Source: Anaeromyces robustus
Taxonomy: Eukaryota; Neocallimastigomycota; Neocallimastigomycetes; Neocallimastigales; Neocallimastigaceae
Length of the DNA stretch: 27,500 bases
Reading direction: 5' to 3'
NCBI GenBank assembly: GCA_002104895.1
Contig: MCFG01000338.1
Span: 1 to 27,500, forward strand
The notes below the pieces were generated by a model. It did not search any database, had not been told where the DNA came from, and saw nothing but the letters and a program-made list of their open reading frames with translations. Position 1 is the stretch's first letter; the number at the start of each line of letters is the position of its first letter. Position numbers and translations under genes: made by a program. Of this stretch, positions 9,578 through 24,752 are shown one piece after another.

Positions 9578-11058
9578 AAACGAGATAATCAAAAATCAAA
9601 AACGTAAAGAAATTTTTTATTTTATATTTACATATATAAAAGAAAGAAAATAATAAATAAATAAATAAATAAAATAAAGTATTAAAAAATATTTTATTTT
9701 ATTTGTTATTTTTTTTATATAGTTTAATAATTTTATATTATATATATTTTTTTTCTTTAAATTGTCTAACATAATACCATAAAATATTTGAATTTTTTTA
9801 TCATACTATTTCTATATAGTTAAATAATAATTTTTAAGTAGTTTAGTATTTAATGTTTATACCATTTTTATCTTTTTTTATTTCAACTTAATTTAAATAT
9901 TTTAATTTTATCATTTTTGTTTTCTTTCTTTTATATCATAATTTAAATAGATAAAAAAAAAATAAAAAAACTTTTTTAATACATAAGATAAATAAAATAA
10001 ATAAAATAATATTAAAAAAAATTTTTTTTATTTTTATTTCTTTTCATTAAAAGTATTTTCTTTGTATTAAAAAATAATAATGTTCAAATAAAAGGAACAC
10101 CGTTTAATAAAATAAATATATTAAAAAAAAATAATTTAGTTTTTAGTAAATAATAAATTTTGTATTATGAATTATTATTTATAAGAATTATTTATTTGCT
10201 TATTTATTTATTTTATTTAGTTGATTTATTTGTTTATTATTTATATATTTATTTATTAATTTATATATATTATTTCATTAATTATTATCATTATAAATTA
10301 TAAAATAAATTTTAATAGTGGAACCTTCTGGATAAATGAAGTATTATTATTAAATGGATTTAAGTTTTTTTTTTTTTTTTTTTATATTTTATTTACATAT
10401 TATTTATTCACTTATTTCTTATAATTTATTTATTTACGTATTATTTAATCATTCATTAATATTTATTATTTTATATATAATTTTTGATCTTATTTAAATT
10501 ATTATATATATCATAATATACTATAATATATTATGACTTTTTTTTATTATTTTATTATGATGATTATATAATAAAAATTTCTTTCTATTTAATAGTTTAA
10601 TTAAAATAATGTATTATATAATGTATTATTAATATATGATGGAAATGAATGGATAATTTTACAATAGTCACACATAAGTTTTTATTTTTTCTTAATAATA
10701 TATAATAAAAAAATTAATTATTATATATAATAAAGTAAGTTTCTTATTTTTTTTTTTCTTTACTTCAAAATTATTATTTAAAATATATATATAATTATTT
10801 AAAGTATATAAAATTTATATACAGTAGTAATTCTTTTTATATAATTTAATAATAATACAAATTATAAAAGTGTAAGCTTAAAATGAAAATATTATATTTT
10901 TTTTAAATTTTTTTTTTTTTTTTTCAAAAAAATATTAACTTCTATTATTATTATATTTATTTTATTTTAATAAACTCATAAATTATTATAAATTATTGGA
11001 AAAATATTTTAATTTTATTAACTTTCACATAGATTTATTAAATAAAATTAATAAAAAA
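9308..11058. other. Spacer between the RhoGEF gene and STI1
   Basis: About 1.75 kb without a gene. It must contain the 3' end of the RhoGEF transcript and the promoter and leader of STI1, which lie in the same orientation. A long T run (about 9424-9450) faces a long A run (about 9547-9576) some 100 bases away, so the two could pair. Another T run lies at 10367-10383. A heat-shock-element-like motif at 10321 is listed separately. I see no other structure. Confidence 0.8.
10321..10333 (+). promoter_or_regulatory. Candidate heat shock element upstream of STI1
   Basis: GAACCTTCTGGAT fits the heat shock factor pattern GAAnnTTCnnGAA except for the last base (GAT), so two units are perfect and the third is two of three. 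It stands out in a nearly G+C-free spacer. It lies about 730 bases before the STI1 start codon, rather far for a compact fungal promoter. STI1 is a known Hsf1 target in yeast, which makes the position meaningful, but one 13-base match remains tentative. Confidence 0.35.
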
Positions 11059-11483
11059 ATGGTAAATATTAATTTTTTTATAAATTATTTGTAAAATCAA
11101 TTTCTTTAATGATATAGTTGAATTTCATTCAATGGATGTATAATTATGTTATGATTATATAATAAAAATATTTATAAATAATATATTAATATATTTATTA
11201 ATTTTTAATTGAATTTATTTTATAAAATATATTGATAATAATATTCATTATAAATATATATGTATATATAAATATGTTTATATAATATTAGGCTGACGAA
11301 TTAAAGGCTAAAGGTAATAAGGCTTTTTCTGAAAAGAGATATGAAGAAGCTATCGATTATTTTACTCAAGCTATAAATATCGATTCTTCCAATCATGTAT
11401 TTTTCTCTAACAGGTATAATATTTTATTTATTTAAATTTTTATAAATATTAATATTATCTCCTATTGTTATATTTATATTTAT

Positions 11484-11528
<45 letters not shown>

Positions 11529-12763
11529 TAATATATAATATTTAAAATAAAGATCTGCTTGTTATGCAAGTTTAAAGGATTTCCAAAAAGCTTTAGATGA
11601 TGCTGAACAAACTATTAAGCTTAAAAGTGACTGGCCAAAAGTAATTAATAATTATATATATTTATAAATTTGAAATTTTTATTAAATTTATAATATATAT
11701 TAATAATAATTCATTATATGTTTTACTATTATTATTATTATTATTATTTTTTTTTTTTTTACTTATTTAAATAAATTAAATATAAATTAAAAAGGGTTAC
11801 TCAAGAAAAGGTGCTGCTTTATTCGGTTTAAATAAACTTGAAGAAGCTGCTGAAGCTTATAAGGAAGGTTTAAAACTTGATCCAAATAATGCTTTATTAA
11901 AGAAGGGTCTTGAAGATGTAGAAAATGCTATTAGTGCTAATGGTGTTGGTAAGTAATTAAATATTCCAAAATCAGAAAATAGAAATAAAATTCTATTTAT
12001 GTTTTATTATTATTATAATAATTTTTTTTTTTTGATTTTAATTGTATTTTATATATTATTTTAATAAATAATGAATAATGTTAACAAAATAAAAAAGACC
12101 AAATGTTTAAGGAATTATTATCTGGTGATCTTATTGAAAAGTGTTCAAAGACAAAATGTGCTAAATACCTTGCTGAACCAGACTTTGTTGAAGCATTAAA
12201 ATCTATTCAAGCTAATCCAAACATGATTAATTTGTAAGATATAATATATATAATTTATTTATAACTTTTATTTTAATAAAATTTAATATACTAATATAAT
12301 ATTTTTAATATTTTTAATATTTTTATTCTGTAATATTTATTTAATGGTTTTATATATTAATATATATATATATTAATTTATGAAAAAAATATTTAAAATA
12401 AAACAAAAATTTAAACGAAAATATTCAAAAAAAAATGACTTTCTCTATGATTAATAATCAATTTAATTAAATATCAATAATAATTATATATATATTTTGA
12501 TTTTAAAATAAAAATTTAAACAAAACAAAAACAAAACAAAACAAAACAAAACAAAACAAAAAAAAAAAAAAACAAAAAAAAAAAAAAAAATAAATAAATA
12601 AATAAATAATATTATTATAATAGCTACATGAAAGATCAAAGAGTTATGGAATTTGTTTTAGCTTCAATTATACCACCAGGTATGGATGCTAAAGTTTCTG
12701 ATACTCCACCACCAGAATATACTGAATACCAAGCTCAACAAAGAGAACCAAAACCAGAACCAA

Positions 12764-12795
<32 letters not shown>

Positions 12796-13812
12796 TTAAC
12801 AGAAGAAGAAAAGGAAAAGAAAAATAAGAGAGATGAAAGTGATAAGGAAAAGGCTCTTGGTAATACTGCTTATAAGAAGAAGGACTTCGAAACTGCTTTA
12901 GCTCATTATGAAAAGGCATATGAATTAGATGATACTAATATTGCTGTTTTAACTAACAAAGCTGCTGTTTTATACGAAATGGGTAATTATGATGACGCTA
13001 TTAAGGTTTGTGAAGATGCTGTTGAACATGGTCGTGAAGTTCGTGCTGATTTCAAACTTATTGCTAGAGCTTTCCATCGTATTGGTAATGCTTATCATAA
13101 GAAGAATGATCTTGACAGTGCCATTAAATATTATAACAAATCTCTTGCTGAACATCGTACTCCACAAGTTCTTGAAGTTTTAAGAAAGACTGAAAAGGAA
13201 AAAGCTGAAGCTGCTAAATTAGCTTATCATGATGTTGCTAAGGCTGATGAAGCTCGTAACCAAGGTAATGTTTTATTCAAGGAAGGTAAATATTCTGAAG
13301 CTGTTAAATTCTATACTGAAGCTATTAAGCGTAATGAAGATGATCCAAGAAACTGGAATAACCGTGCAACTTGTTACATTAAATTAATGGCTATTAGTGA
13401 AGCTGAAAAAGATGCTGATGAATGTATTAAGCGTGATCCAAACTTCCTTAAGGCTTATATTCGTAAGGCTCAAGTTTACCTTGCTAAGCGTGAAACTTCT
13501 AAAGCTATTGAAATGCTTAACTTTGTCCGTGAAAAGGATACTGATAAGAAACTTGAAGCTGAAATTCAACAACAAATGATGAAATGTTATGCTGGTATTA
13601 ATAATACTCAAAATAATGCTTCTGATGAAGAAATTCTTAATAATGCTAGAAATAATCCAGAAGTTGCACAAATTCTTTCTGATCCAGTTATGCGTAGTAT
13701 TCTTGAACAAATGCAAAATGATCCAAATGCTGCTAGAGATCACTTAAAGAACCCACTTGTTGCTCAAAAGATAAGAACTTTAGTTGATGCTGGTATTATT
13801 AGACTTAAGTAA
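11059..13812 (+). CDS. STI1: STI1/HOP Hsp70-Hsp90 organising co-chaperone
   Basis: Six exons, read from frame continuity and GT...AG borders: 11059-11061, 11292-11413, 11553-11640, 11795-11948, 12098-12233 and 12624-13812. They total 1692 nt, or 563 residues; yeast Sti1 has 589. Order: TPR1 (about 2-118), DP1 (about 123-190), an EP/KP-repeat linker, TPR2A (about 220-340), TPR2B (about 350-470) and a C-terminal DP2 ending AGIIRLK, as in Sti1. TPR1 and TPR2B bind Hsp70 tails and TPR2A binds Hsp90, allowing client transfer in the cytosol. Carboxylate-clamp-type TPR helices such as [15 protein letters not shown] are plain. The first exon is only the ATG: an in-frame TAG directly precedes exon 2 and the next Met is far inside, so no other start works. 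Codons favour GCT, GGT, CTT and AAG, which suggests high expression. Introns are 139-390 bases and hold long T or A runs. Confidence 0.95.
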
Positions 13813-13973
13813 ACTTGAAAGATGAATAATATATAAATAAAAAGAAGATTAATTATAAATTAAAGAAAAAAAAAAAAAGGTTTTTATATTGAATATTGAA
13901 TAGTATTAAAATATAAAAACATTTTGATCATATAAAATAAATTATAAAATGAATATAATCATTAAAAAGAATA

Positions 13974-14010
<37 letters not shown>

Positions 14011-14879
14011 CTCTATAAAATAATGATTATTTAAAAAAAAAAAAACAAAAAAACAAAAAAAAAAAAAAAAAAGAATCAAACAAAAAACAAAAATATTCAA
14101 AAGAATAAATTAAATCTTATATATATAAATATTAAACATTCCCTTTTTTAATATGTTCCATTAACAATATAAATATTAAGTTTAAACAAAAAAAACTAAA
14201 AAAAAAAAAAAAAAAAAAAATATTTAAAATCCGTACAATCATCTTTATGATAATATGTATATAATCACCATAATAATATTATATATATATATATAAAGCT
14301 TTTTTTTTATTTGATTTTGAAATATATATATATAATTTATATATATATAATAAATTATAAATAATTTTTAATTGCAAATAAAATATATAAAAAAAACTCT
14401 ATCCTTCTTTTTTTTTTTTTTTATAAAATGTAATATAATTGATTATTATAAACAAATATATAATTAAATAATAATAATAAATTATTATAAAATATATATA
14501 TATATTATATATTATATATATAAATGTGTTGCAGTATGAAAAAATAGATTTATTACATATTTTAAATATAATTAACCATTTTTTTTTAATAATATTATTA
14601 TTATTGTTTTTATTTTTATTTGATTTATTGTTAAGTATTTTATTTTTAACTTTTTTTGTTTTTTTTTTAAGTAGTCTTTTTTAATATATTAAAGCTTATT
14701 AAATTCATTAGATAAATATAATAAGTAAAAAGATAAGACAAATAATAATAAAAATAATAATAATAATAAAAATAATAAAAATAATAAAAATAGAAAAAAA
14801 GGGGTTTTTTATTAATAATATTATAAAAATATTTAAAAATTTATACTTATTACTAATATTAATATTATTAATATTAATT
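13813..14879. other. Spacer after STI1
   Basis: No gene seen. It holds an (AAT)n microsatellite near 13976-14009, A runs near 14034-14072 and 14198-14220, and several A/T palindromes. The first 100 or so bases are probably the STI1 3' untranslated region. Confidence 0.75.
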
Positions 14880-16200
14880 TAGATGATAATTTTAATAGCC
14901 TATTCAGTTCTTTTTAACTTGTTGGAATGATGTAGGGTATATTATTTCCTTCTTGGTGAAAGAGGAGTTTTGTGATCTATGAAAAATATAGTTCAAGTTT
15001 AGTACTTTTTCTTTTGACTATTTCACTTTTGATAAGTATAGCTATTAAAATCATACTTACGGTAAATGATTTAATATTGTAATTTTATGTCATTAGTAAA
15101 CTTCTATACTATACACTTCTTATTAGCTCTAATCAATTAAATACAAAGAGAATTCAAATTTTAATAAAGACTGGCTGGTATGTTCTGATATATTAATTCA
15201 TTTAAAAAGAAAAAACTATATATTAAATATAAAAGATATTTCTCTCTCTCTTTTTCTCTCCCTCTCTCTCTATATATAATTTTTCTGTACATCATTTTTT
15301 TAATAATCATTAATACTCTTTCTTGTGATTTCAAATACCTTCAATTGCTGGAGTTTGTGCTCCTAAATAGGTTTTCTAAGATTTTTGTATCGTATTATTA
15401 AAAATCTTATATAACATAATAAAAAAAAAATAATAGATTCTCTTCATGGGTAGTTAAATCTTATAAGAAAATTGCCAAGTGAATATAAAATTATAGTTTT
15501 TATTTTCAATTTCATGCTTTTCATAAATATTATTCCAATACCAATTTTATATTAATGATAAACTTTGTGACTCTAAACATATTATTATGAATACATCCTA
15601 TTGGATCAAGTAGATAATACATTTAGATTGTGGATATGTGACTATATATTTAACTTGAAAATATCTTATTTAGAGTGGAAAGATTTCAAGTGAATGCTCT
15701 TCTTGTTGTTCTTCCTATCATTAAGATTAGCAATTATTTGAAAATTGATGAGGAATTATTTGAAAATTGAATTGATTATTTTTTATTTCATTTTCTTCTC
15801 TTTAATTAGGTGAAATTTACTTAATCTCATCAATGATTTATTTATTACCTTTGTAGACAAGATAATAAAAAATCCATATTCTTCTATTTTAGAGTATGAA
15901 TAGTACCTTTTACTGGAATTATATAAAACATTTGTGATGGAAATTTTTTAGAGAGAATTTTTTAGTTTATATTTTTTATTTATTATAGTTAAGGGTTATT
16001 CACATATTTAAATTTGGTCATTTATTAATATCGAACTAAAATAAAAAAAAATGTAGTGTAATCTCTTCCATTAGTCTCTAAAAAATTAAAATTTAATAAG
16101 TTCCTTAATCAAGAGCGTTAATGCTAATAATTCATTAGGTCAAATGCTTCTAATAATGATTTAATCTGAATGCAAGTAATCTACATAATTCTATCATTTA
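14880..16200. other. G+C-richer island without an intact gene
   Basis: For about 1.3 kb the sequence changes texture. Sampled 60-base lines have 15 to 17 G or C (for example 14941-15000 and 15601-15660), against none in 17041-17100. No frame stays open for long. Stop density in the best minus-strand frame is about what this composition predicts by chance, so there is no proof of coding. It contains a CT-rich microsatellite (15240-15273) and a 17-bp direct repeat (15732-15748 and 15754-15770). A decayed mobile element, an old pseudogene or a non-coding transcript are all possible. No clear terminal repeats were found. Confidence 0.55.
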
Positions 16201-18223
16201 TTATATGTATATTTTTTTATTGCTTATTAGAGTTTTTTTATATGATTAACATGTATTTTCTTTCATAATTAAAATTTATAATAATATATAATACTTTATT
16301 CTATAACAATAATATTAAGAGGGTAATTTTTTTTTAATAATAATTGTTATTATTTACATTTGTTTTTCTGTATTATTTATTTATTTATTAAATACTATTA
16401 CCATATTTTTATAATTAATATAATTAAGAAACAGAAAAAAATTTTGTTTCCTATTTTTTTAAATTATAAAAATAATTTTATTTGTAATTTAATTTCTGTA
16501 TTTGTAACGCAATATTATTATTTTTTAAAATTTAAAAAAAAAAAAAAAAACATCTTAAATTTTTAATTTATCTGTAATATAAACCAGTATTGAAGATAAT
16601 TATAGATTACATAATATAGATAATATATCATATCTATTAATTTTTTCATAATTACAATTAAAAAAAATTTAATAAATAAATAAATTATATTTTTTTTTTA
16701 CTTTTTTATTTTTAAAAAAAAGTGATATTATTATTATTATTATTTAATACTATTTATAAAAGTAAAGAAGTATTAATTTTATTTTATAATACTAAAGAAA
16801 TTATAATAAGTTAAGTAAAAATAGATATATTATTAATAGATCAATAAAATAAGTAAATAAATGGATAAATATTAAAATATTTTAATACATTAAATAATAC
16901 GTATTGTATTAAAATGTAATAATATATTTATTATATAAGATTTAAAAATTTTAAAGCGTAGTATTGATATTAAAATGGTTTTTATTGTAATAATTTTTAA
17001 TTTAATATAATTTAATATATTTTCTTTATATATTAGATTAAAATATATATTTTATTTATTTTTATTAAAATTAATTATATAATATTAATTTATAATATAT
17101 ATAATTAACTATATATAGTTTTTATATTATTTATTATATAAATTGAATATTTCAAAAAAAACTTTAAATGGGAATGAAAGGATAATTTATATTTACTTTT
17201 TATGTAAACAAAAATATAAAAAATTTTAATTAATTACATATATTATAAATGCATTCAGAATATATTATGAATATATCCGGGGAAAAACGATAATAATATA
17301 TATAGAAGTTAATATTAATATTTTTTTATTTATAATTACTCATAATTATTACATTTTTTAATTGATTTGTATATATTACAATACTATTATAATATATTAT
17401 TAATATATTTAATATTTATATAAAAATTGAAAAAGATAAATTAAAAAAAAAAAAAAATTTAATAATGTTGAAATATATTAAAACTGTTATTTTATTTTTT
17501 TTTTTAACTTTTTATTTTTAAAAATTTTGACATTCAAAAAGACATCTTTAGTTTATAATTATTCTCTAGTATAATAATTAATTTAATATTTTCTATTATT
17601 TATTTTTATTATGTAATAAATAAAAAAGAATTTAAATTACATTTTTTTATTTATTAATTAATAAAAAAAGTTTATTTTAAAATATAATTAATTAAAACGA
17701 ATTATTAAATCAATATATATATTAATAATATAATGTTTTTGTTTATATAAATTTTAGAAAATAATAATAATTATAAAAATAAAAATTCAGCAAAATAATT
17801 AAAATTAAATAATATAAAATTTATATATTTATAAAAGTACAGTAATTTTAAGTTTCAGTTAATCAATTTTTTTTTTCTCAAGTTATTGTTATATAAATTA
17901 ATCTTTTAAAAAATATAGAAAAAAAAAAATAAAAAGAATATTATAATTATATAATACCATCATAATATTTAAAGATATATGTATATGTGTATAATATAAT
18001 AGTAATATACATATTTTTCATATTAATATAATAAATAATAAAATAAATTGCATTTTATTTAAAAAAGATATTATTTATCTTAATATATATACCTATATAT
18101 TATCTTATTTTATAAATAGAGATAAATTAGTTTTAAAAATCCATTTATAAATAATAATATATAATACCTAAAAAAAATAAAAAAAAAAGTAAAATTAAAT
18201 AAAATAAAATAAAATAAAATAAA
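16201..18223. other. AT-rich spacer before the phosphatase gene
   Basis: Two kilobases of nearly pure A/T with no supported gene. Small frames here, such as one at 16360-16566, are homopolymer-driven and match no pattern. A short G+C-rich string at 17277-17284 (ATCCGGGG) is isolated. The last 100 bases hold an (AAAAT)n run leading directly to the ATG at 18224, the presumed leader of the phosphatase gene. Confidence 0.75.
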
Positions 18224-19101
18224 ATGAAAACTATATATATTACAAGACATGGTACTCGTCAAGACCATTTAACTGGTGTTCCAACTCCTTCTGAAACTGG
18301 TTTTATATATGACCCACCTTTGGCAGAGGAAGGCTTATTCCAGTCTCAATTATTAGCCGATTATCTTAAAGAAAATGCTCATATTAATTATATATTTTCC
18401 TCCCCATTCTATAGAACTTTACAAACAGCTACTAAAGTTGCTAATACGTTGAATTTAAAAATAGAAGTAGAGACAGGATTAAGTGATTGGTATGGTGGTT
18501 CACCAAATTATGCTACATTTATACCAAAACCAGCTAAATTTGACAAATTGGTTGAATTTTTTCCAGCTATTGATAAATCATACAAACCAAATGTAGAAAT
18601 AGAAACTATAGCAGAACCAAAAGAGGAAATGTATGAAAGAATAAATAAAACTATTCAAATATTATTAGATACTTTTTCTTCTAAAGATGAAAATGAAAAT
18701 CAAGAATTTTTGTTTGTTTGTCATGCTGCTTCAGCAATTATGGTAAGGAAATATATATATATTAATTATAATATTTATTACATTATTAAATAACTAATAA
18801 ATTTTATTTGAATTTATCATTTTTTATATACATATCAAATTAATATAATATTTAATATTTATTCATAAATTTATACATGAAAATATTTCATATAATAACT
18901 ATCTCTATGGAAAAAATAAAAATAAAAAAAAAAAATAATAATCATTAAAATCAATAATGCATTTTCAATTTATCAATAATATTATATTATTTTATGTAAC
19001 AATTGTACGATCCATTTGTATAATATTCTTATATCTAAATAATAATCAAATATAATTTTAAAATTCCAATTTTTTTTTCTTTCATTTTCATCAAAATAAT
19101 G

Positions 19102-19198
<97 letters not shown>

Positions 19199-19431
19199 CA
19201 ACAATAATAATCATAATAATGAATATATATAATATAAAGGTTGCAAGAAACTTATTAAAGGATAATTCTGCTTTTATACGATGTGGTGTATGTTCATTAA
19301 TTAAATTAACTCAAAAAGATGATAATAGCGATTGGATATTGGAAGAAAATGGTTATACAGATTATTTGAAACCAGCCGGTGGTGAAAAATTTGTATGGAC
19401 CTTCCCAAATGAAAGTCAAACAGAAGAATAA
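18224..19431 (+). CDS. Histidine phosphatase superfamily protein, Tfc7/YNL108C-like
   Basis: Two exons, 18224-18742 and 19240-19431, joined in phase 0 across a 497-base GT...AG intron, give 236 residues. The catalytic set of the histidine phosphatase (phosphoglycerate-mutase-like) fold is complete: RHG at 8-10 with the phospho-accepting His9, Arg64 in SSPFYRTLQTA, Glu83 in the ETGLSDWY segment, and the second His167 in FVCHAAS. The tyrosine-rich SSPFYR block, the GLSDWY motif and a C-terminal FVWTFPNE stretch resemble the fungal group that includes yeast YNL108C and the tau55 subunit (Tfc7) of transcription factor TFIIIC. Tfc7 has an added C-terminal half that is absent here, so this is the catalytic domain alone, closer in size to YNL108C. 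Substrate unknown. The intron carries a long (AAT)n run, so translation without splicing would stop soon after exon 1. Confidence 0.85.
19096..19196 (+). repeat. (AAT)n microsatellite in the phosphatase intron
   Basis: About 33 copies of a trinucleotide, almost perfect, ending in a few AAC units. It lies roughly 45 bases before the acceptor at 19238-19239. It contains no AG, so the acceptor stays the first AG after the array. Confidence 0.92.
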
Positions 19432-19589
19432 TGAAGTTATTTTTTTTTTTTCTTTAAAAAAATCAATGAAATAATCAATATAATAAATAAATATATAATA
19501 AATAACCATAAAAATATTCAATATAATAAGTTTTAAATTTTATGATAATTTCATAATATTCTAAAAACAAAATTCAATTAAGTAACAAT

Positions 19590-19621
<32 letters not shown>

Positions 19622-20533
19622 AAATTTAATAATATTATTAAATTTATATGTATTTTTCTTTTTAATTTTATTATTAATCTATTAATTTAAATTATATTAA
19701 TACTTTTTTATTAATAATCAATTAGTCAATCAATTAATAAATCTTTATTTCATTAATATAATATATTATTAATTTTTTATAATATAAATCATTCGTTTTA
19801 ACTTTCAGTCAAAATTCAAAAAAAAAAAAAAATAAAATAAAATAAAAATAAAAATAGTAAAATAAAATACGAAAAAATAAAAATAAAAATAAAAATAAAA
19901 ATAAAATAAATCAAATAAAATAAATAAGATTAATTTAACAATAATTTCATATTTAATTTTCAAATAATATAGTAAAAACATATTTTAATAATAATAAGTA
20001 ATAATCTAATAATATTAATATTAATATTAATAATTATGATAATAAATAATTATAAAAAATATTATTGAATATTATAATATTTTTATTTATTTATAAAAAA
20101 TCTAATTTTTAACTTATAATATATATATTTATTAAATATAAATTGATATATAATATTTTTTATCTTTTATTATTTTTATTTTATATATGATTATTAAATA
20201 TTTTCTTTTTTTAAAATATTATTATTATTTTTTATCAAGATATATTATTATTATTATATTTAATTATTAATTATTTTTTTATTTTTTTATATTTTTTTTC
20301 TTTCTTTATATTTTATTTTATTTTATTTTTTTCTTTCATTATATAAAAAGTTTTTTTATTGTTTAATTAATTATAATGTATTTTTTTATCATAAGATTTT
20401 ATTATTATAAGATTTTTTCTGTTATAATTTTTAATTTTTATATATATTCATTTATATATATACATAATTATTTAATTTAATATTTGGAATCATTATTATA
20501 TTAATAATTATTATTATTGCTATTTTAATGAAA
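19432..20533. other. Convergent spacer between the phosphatase gene and GMD
   Basis: Both flanking genes end here, so it should hold two 3' untranslated regions and two poly(A) sites. I see (AAT)n at about 19591-19620 and AAAAT/AAATA tracts at 19830-19925, but no gene. The half nearest the phosphatase is A-rich and the half nearest GMD is T-rich on this strand, in keeping with opposite transcripts. Confidence 0.75.
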
Positions 20534-23270
<2,737 letters not shown>

Positions 23271-23711
23271 GGTCTATGATATATATATTCAAAAAAAAAA
23301 AAGATAAAATTGGGTATTTTTTTAATAATATTTATGTATTCATAAAAAAGAATAAAATTAAAGAAATAAAATAGAAATAAAATAATGAATAGTAAAAAAA
23401 AAATATTTATAGAATTAATATTTTCATAAATAAACACAAATTTCATATTTTATATGTTTATTTAAATATTTAAAATAAAAAAGACAAAACATTAATTAGT
23501 ATACCTACCTTTTTTTATACGTTTTTATTTTTATTTTTTTTTATAATTTAAAAATTAAATTAAAAAAGAAAAAAAAAGAAAGGTATATATAATTAAATAA
23601 AAATATACATAAAGAACCATTATTAAAATTTTTATTATTTAATTTTAATTATGATTATGTATTATTGTAATTGGATATTCTTTATAATGAATCATTAGTG
23701 GAAATTTATAA

Positions 23712-23750
<39 letters not shown>

Positions 23751-23782
23751 ATTAATAAATAAATAAATAAATAGTAAATGAA

Positions 23783-23825
<43 letters not shown>

Positions 23826-24752
23826 AGAATATCACCCTATATCATAAATATATATTAAAAATAAAAAATGCTGCGCTTTTGATATTTTTTTAATAAAATT
23901 TTATTTATTTAATGATTATTTATTTATCCATTTATTTTTTGTATTTTAAAATAATAATTTGTTATTACATTTATATATTTTTATTAACTACAAATGGTTT
24001 AGTTTTTTTTTATATATAAAATAAATAAAAATTAAATTAATTTAAAATGTAATAACAATAGAAAATTATACCAAATTTATACCTTTTTAAATTAAAAAAA
24101 GAAAAGAAATTAAAAAATAAAAATAATAAAACATACTCAAAAAAAGAAGAAAAATATCGATATAATAATTAAATATAAAAAAGAAAGAAGAGAAAAGAAT
24201 TATTAAAATATCTTTCCATATCAACAAATTATTTTATACAATTGATATTTTCTTTTTCTTTTTTTATATATATATTATTATTTTTATCATTATTTTTTAC
24301 CAATAAGTAAAATTCTATTTCTTCTCTTTATCAATAAAAACTTAATAATATTTAAATTAAAGACAATATAGTCCATATTTTTTTGGTTAAAATCATTCAT
24401 ATAAATTGAACATAAAACTTTAAAAAAAAAAAAAAAAAAAAACAAATATTAAAATTGTTTATAAAGTAAAAATTTTTCATATAATAATATTAATAATAAA
24501 TGTAAATTTCAACAATATTAAAAAAAAAAAAAAAAAGAAAGAAAGAAAGAATAAAAGAGTGAATGAAAAAGATTAATAAAAAAAATATTATATAATATAA
24601 AATTGATGAATTTTTTTTTGACTCAAAAATTTTTTTTATTTATTAACATTTCATTTTTATCTTTTTATATATATATATATATAAAGATATTACATTTTTG
24701 GATTTACTTTATATAGAAAAATAAAAATAATTTAAAAAAGAAAAGAAAAAAA
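23271..24752. other. Divergent spacer between GMD and the DNAJC11-like gene
   Basis: The 1.5-kb stretch must hold both promoters and leaders, since transcription runs outward on both sides. It has a long (AAAT)n tract (23711-23826), A runs near 24422-24441 and 24520-24536, and a GAAA run at 24537-24549. There is no gene and no motif I can name. Confidence 0.75.
23711..23826. repeat. (AAAT)n tetranucleotide tract
   Basis: Around 28 copies of a tetranucleotide with three or four interruptions (ATTAAT near 23751, ATAGTAAATG near 23772). Located in the divergent promoter region of GMD and the DNAJC11-like gene. Confidence 0.92.

Noticed and set aside
12628-13812. STI1 protein starting at the ATG at 12628
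   Set aside because: That frame lacks TPR1 and most of DP1, which are encoded in frame by upstream exons with good splice sites; this ATG is internal to exon 6.
15050-15072. ATACTTAC, the start of U1 snRNA
   Set aside because: The following bases do not match U1, and no stem-loops of U1 type were seen; eight bases can occur by chance.
15890-15970. A possible U5 snRNA: CCTTTTACT followed by a T run between A and G like an Sm site
   Set aside because: The flanks do not form the long U5 stem around loop 1, and the AGTA/TACT pair would shrink the loop to five bases.
16360-16566. A 68-codon plus-strand frame in the spacer
   Set aside because: Nearly all Phe, Ile, Tyr, Asn and Lys from A/T-only codons, with no family pattern; expected by chance at this composition.
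17277-17284. Isolated G+C-rich string ATCCGGGG
   Set aside because: Too short to assign; no tRNA arms, paired stem or known motif around it.
19099-19239. An Ile-rich N-terminal extension of the second phosphatase exon
   Set aside because: It is translated (ATA)n microsatellite in the intron; the acceptor at 19238-19239 and frame continuity with exon 1 explain the gene fully.
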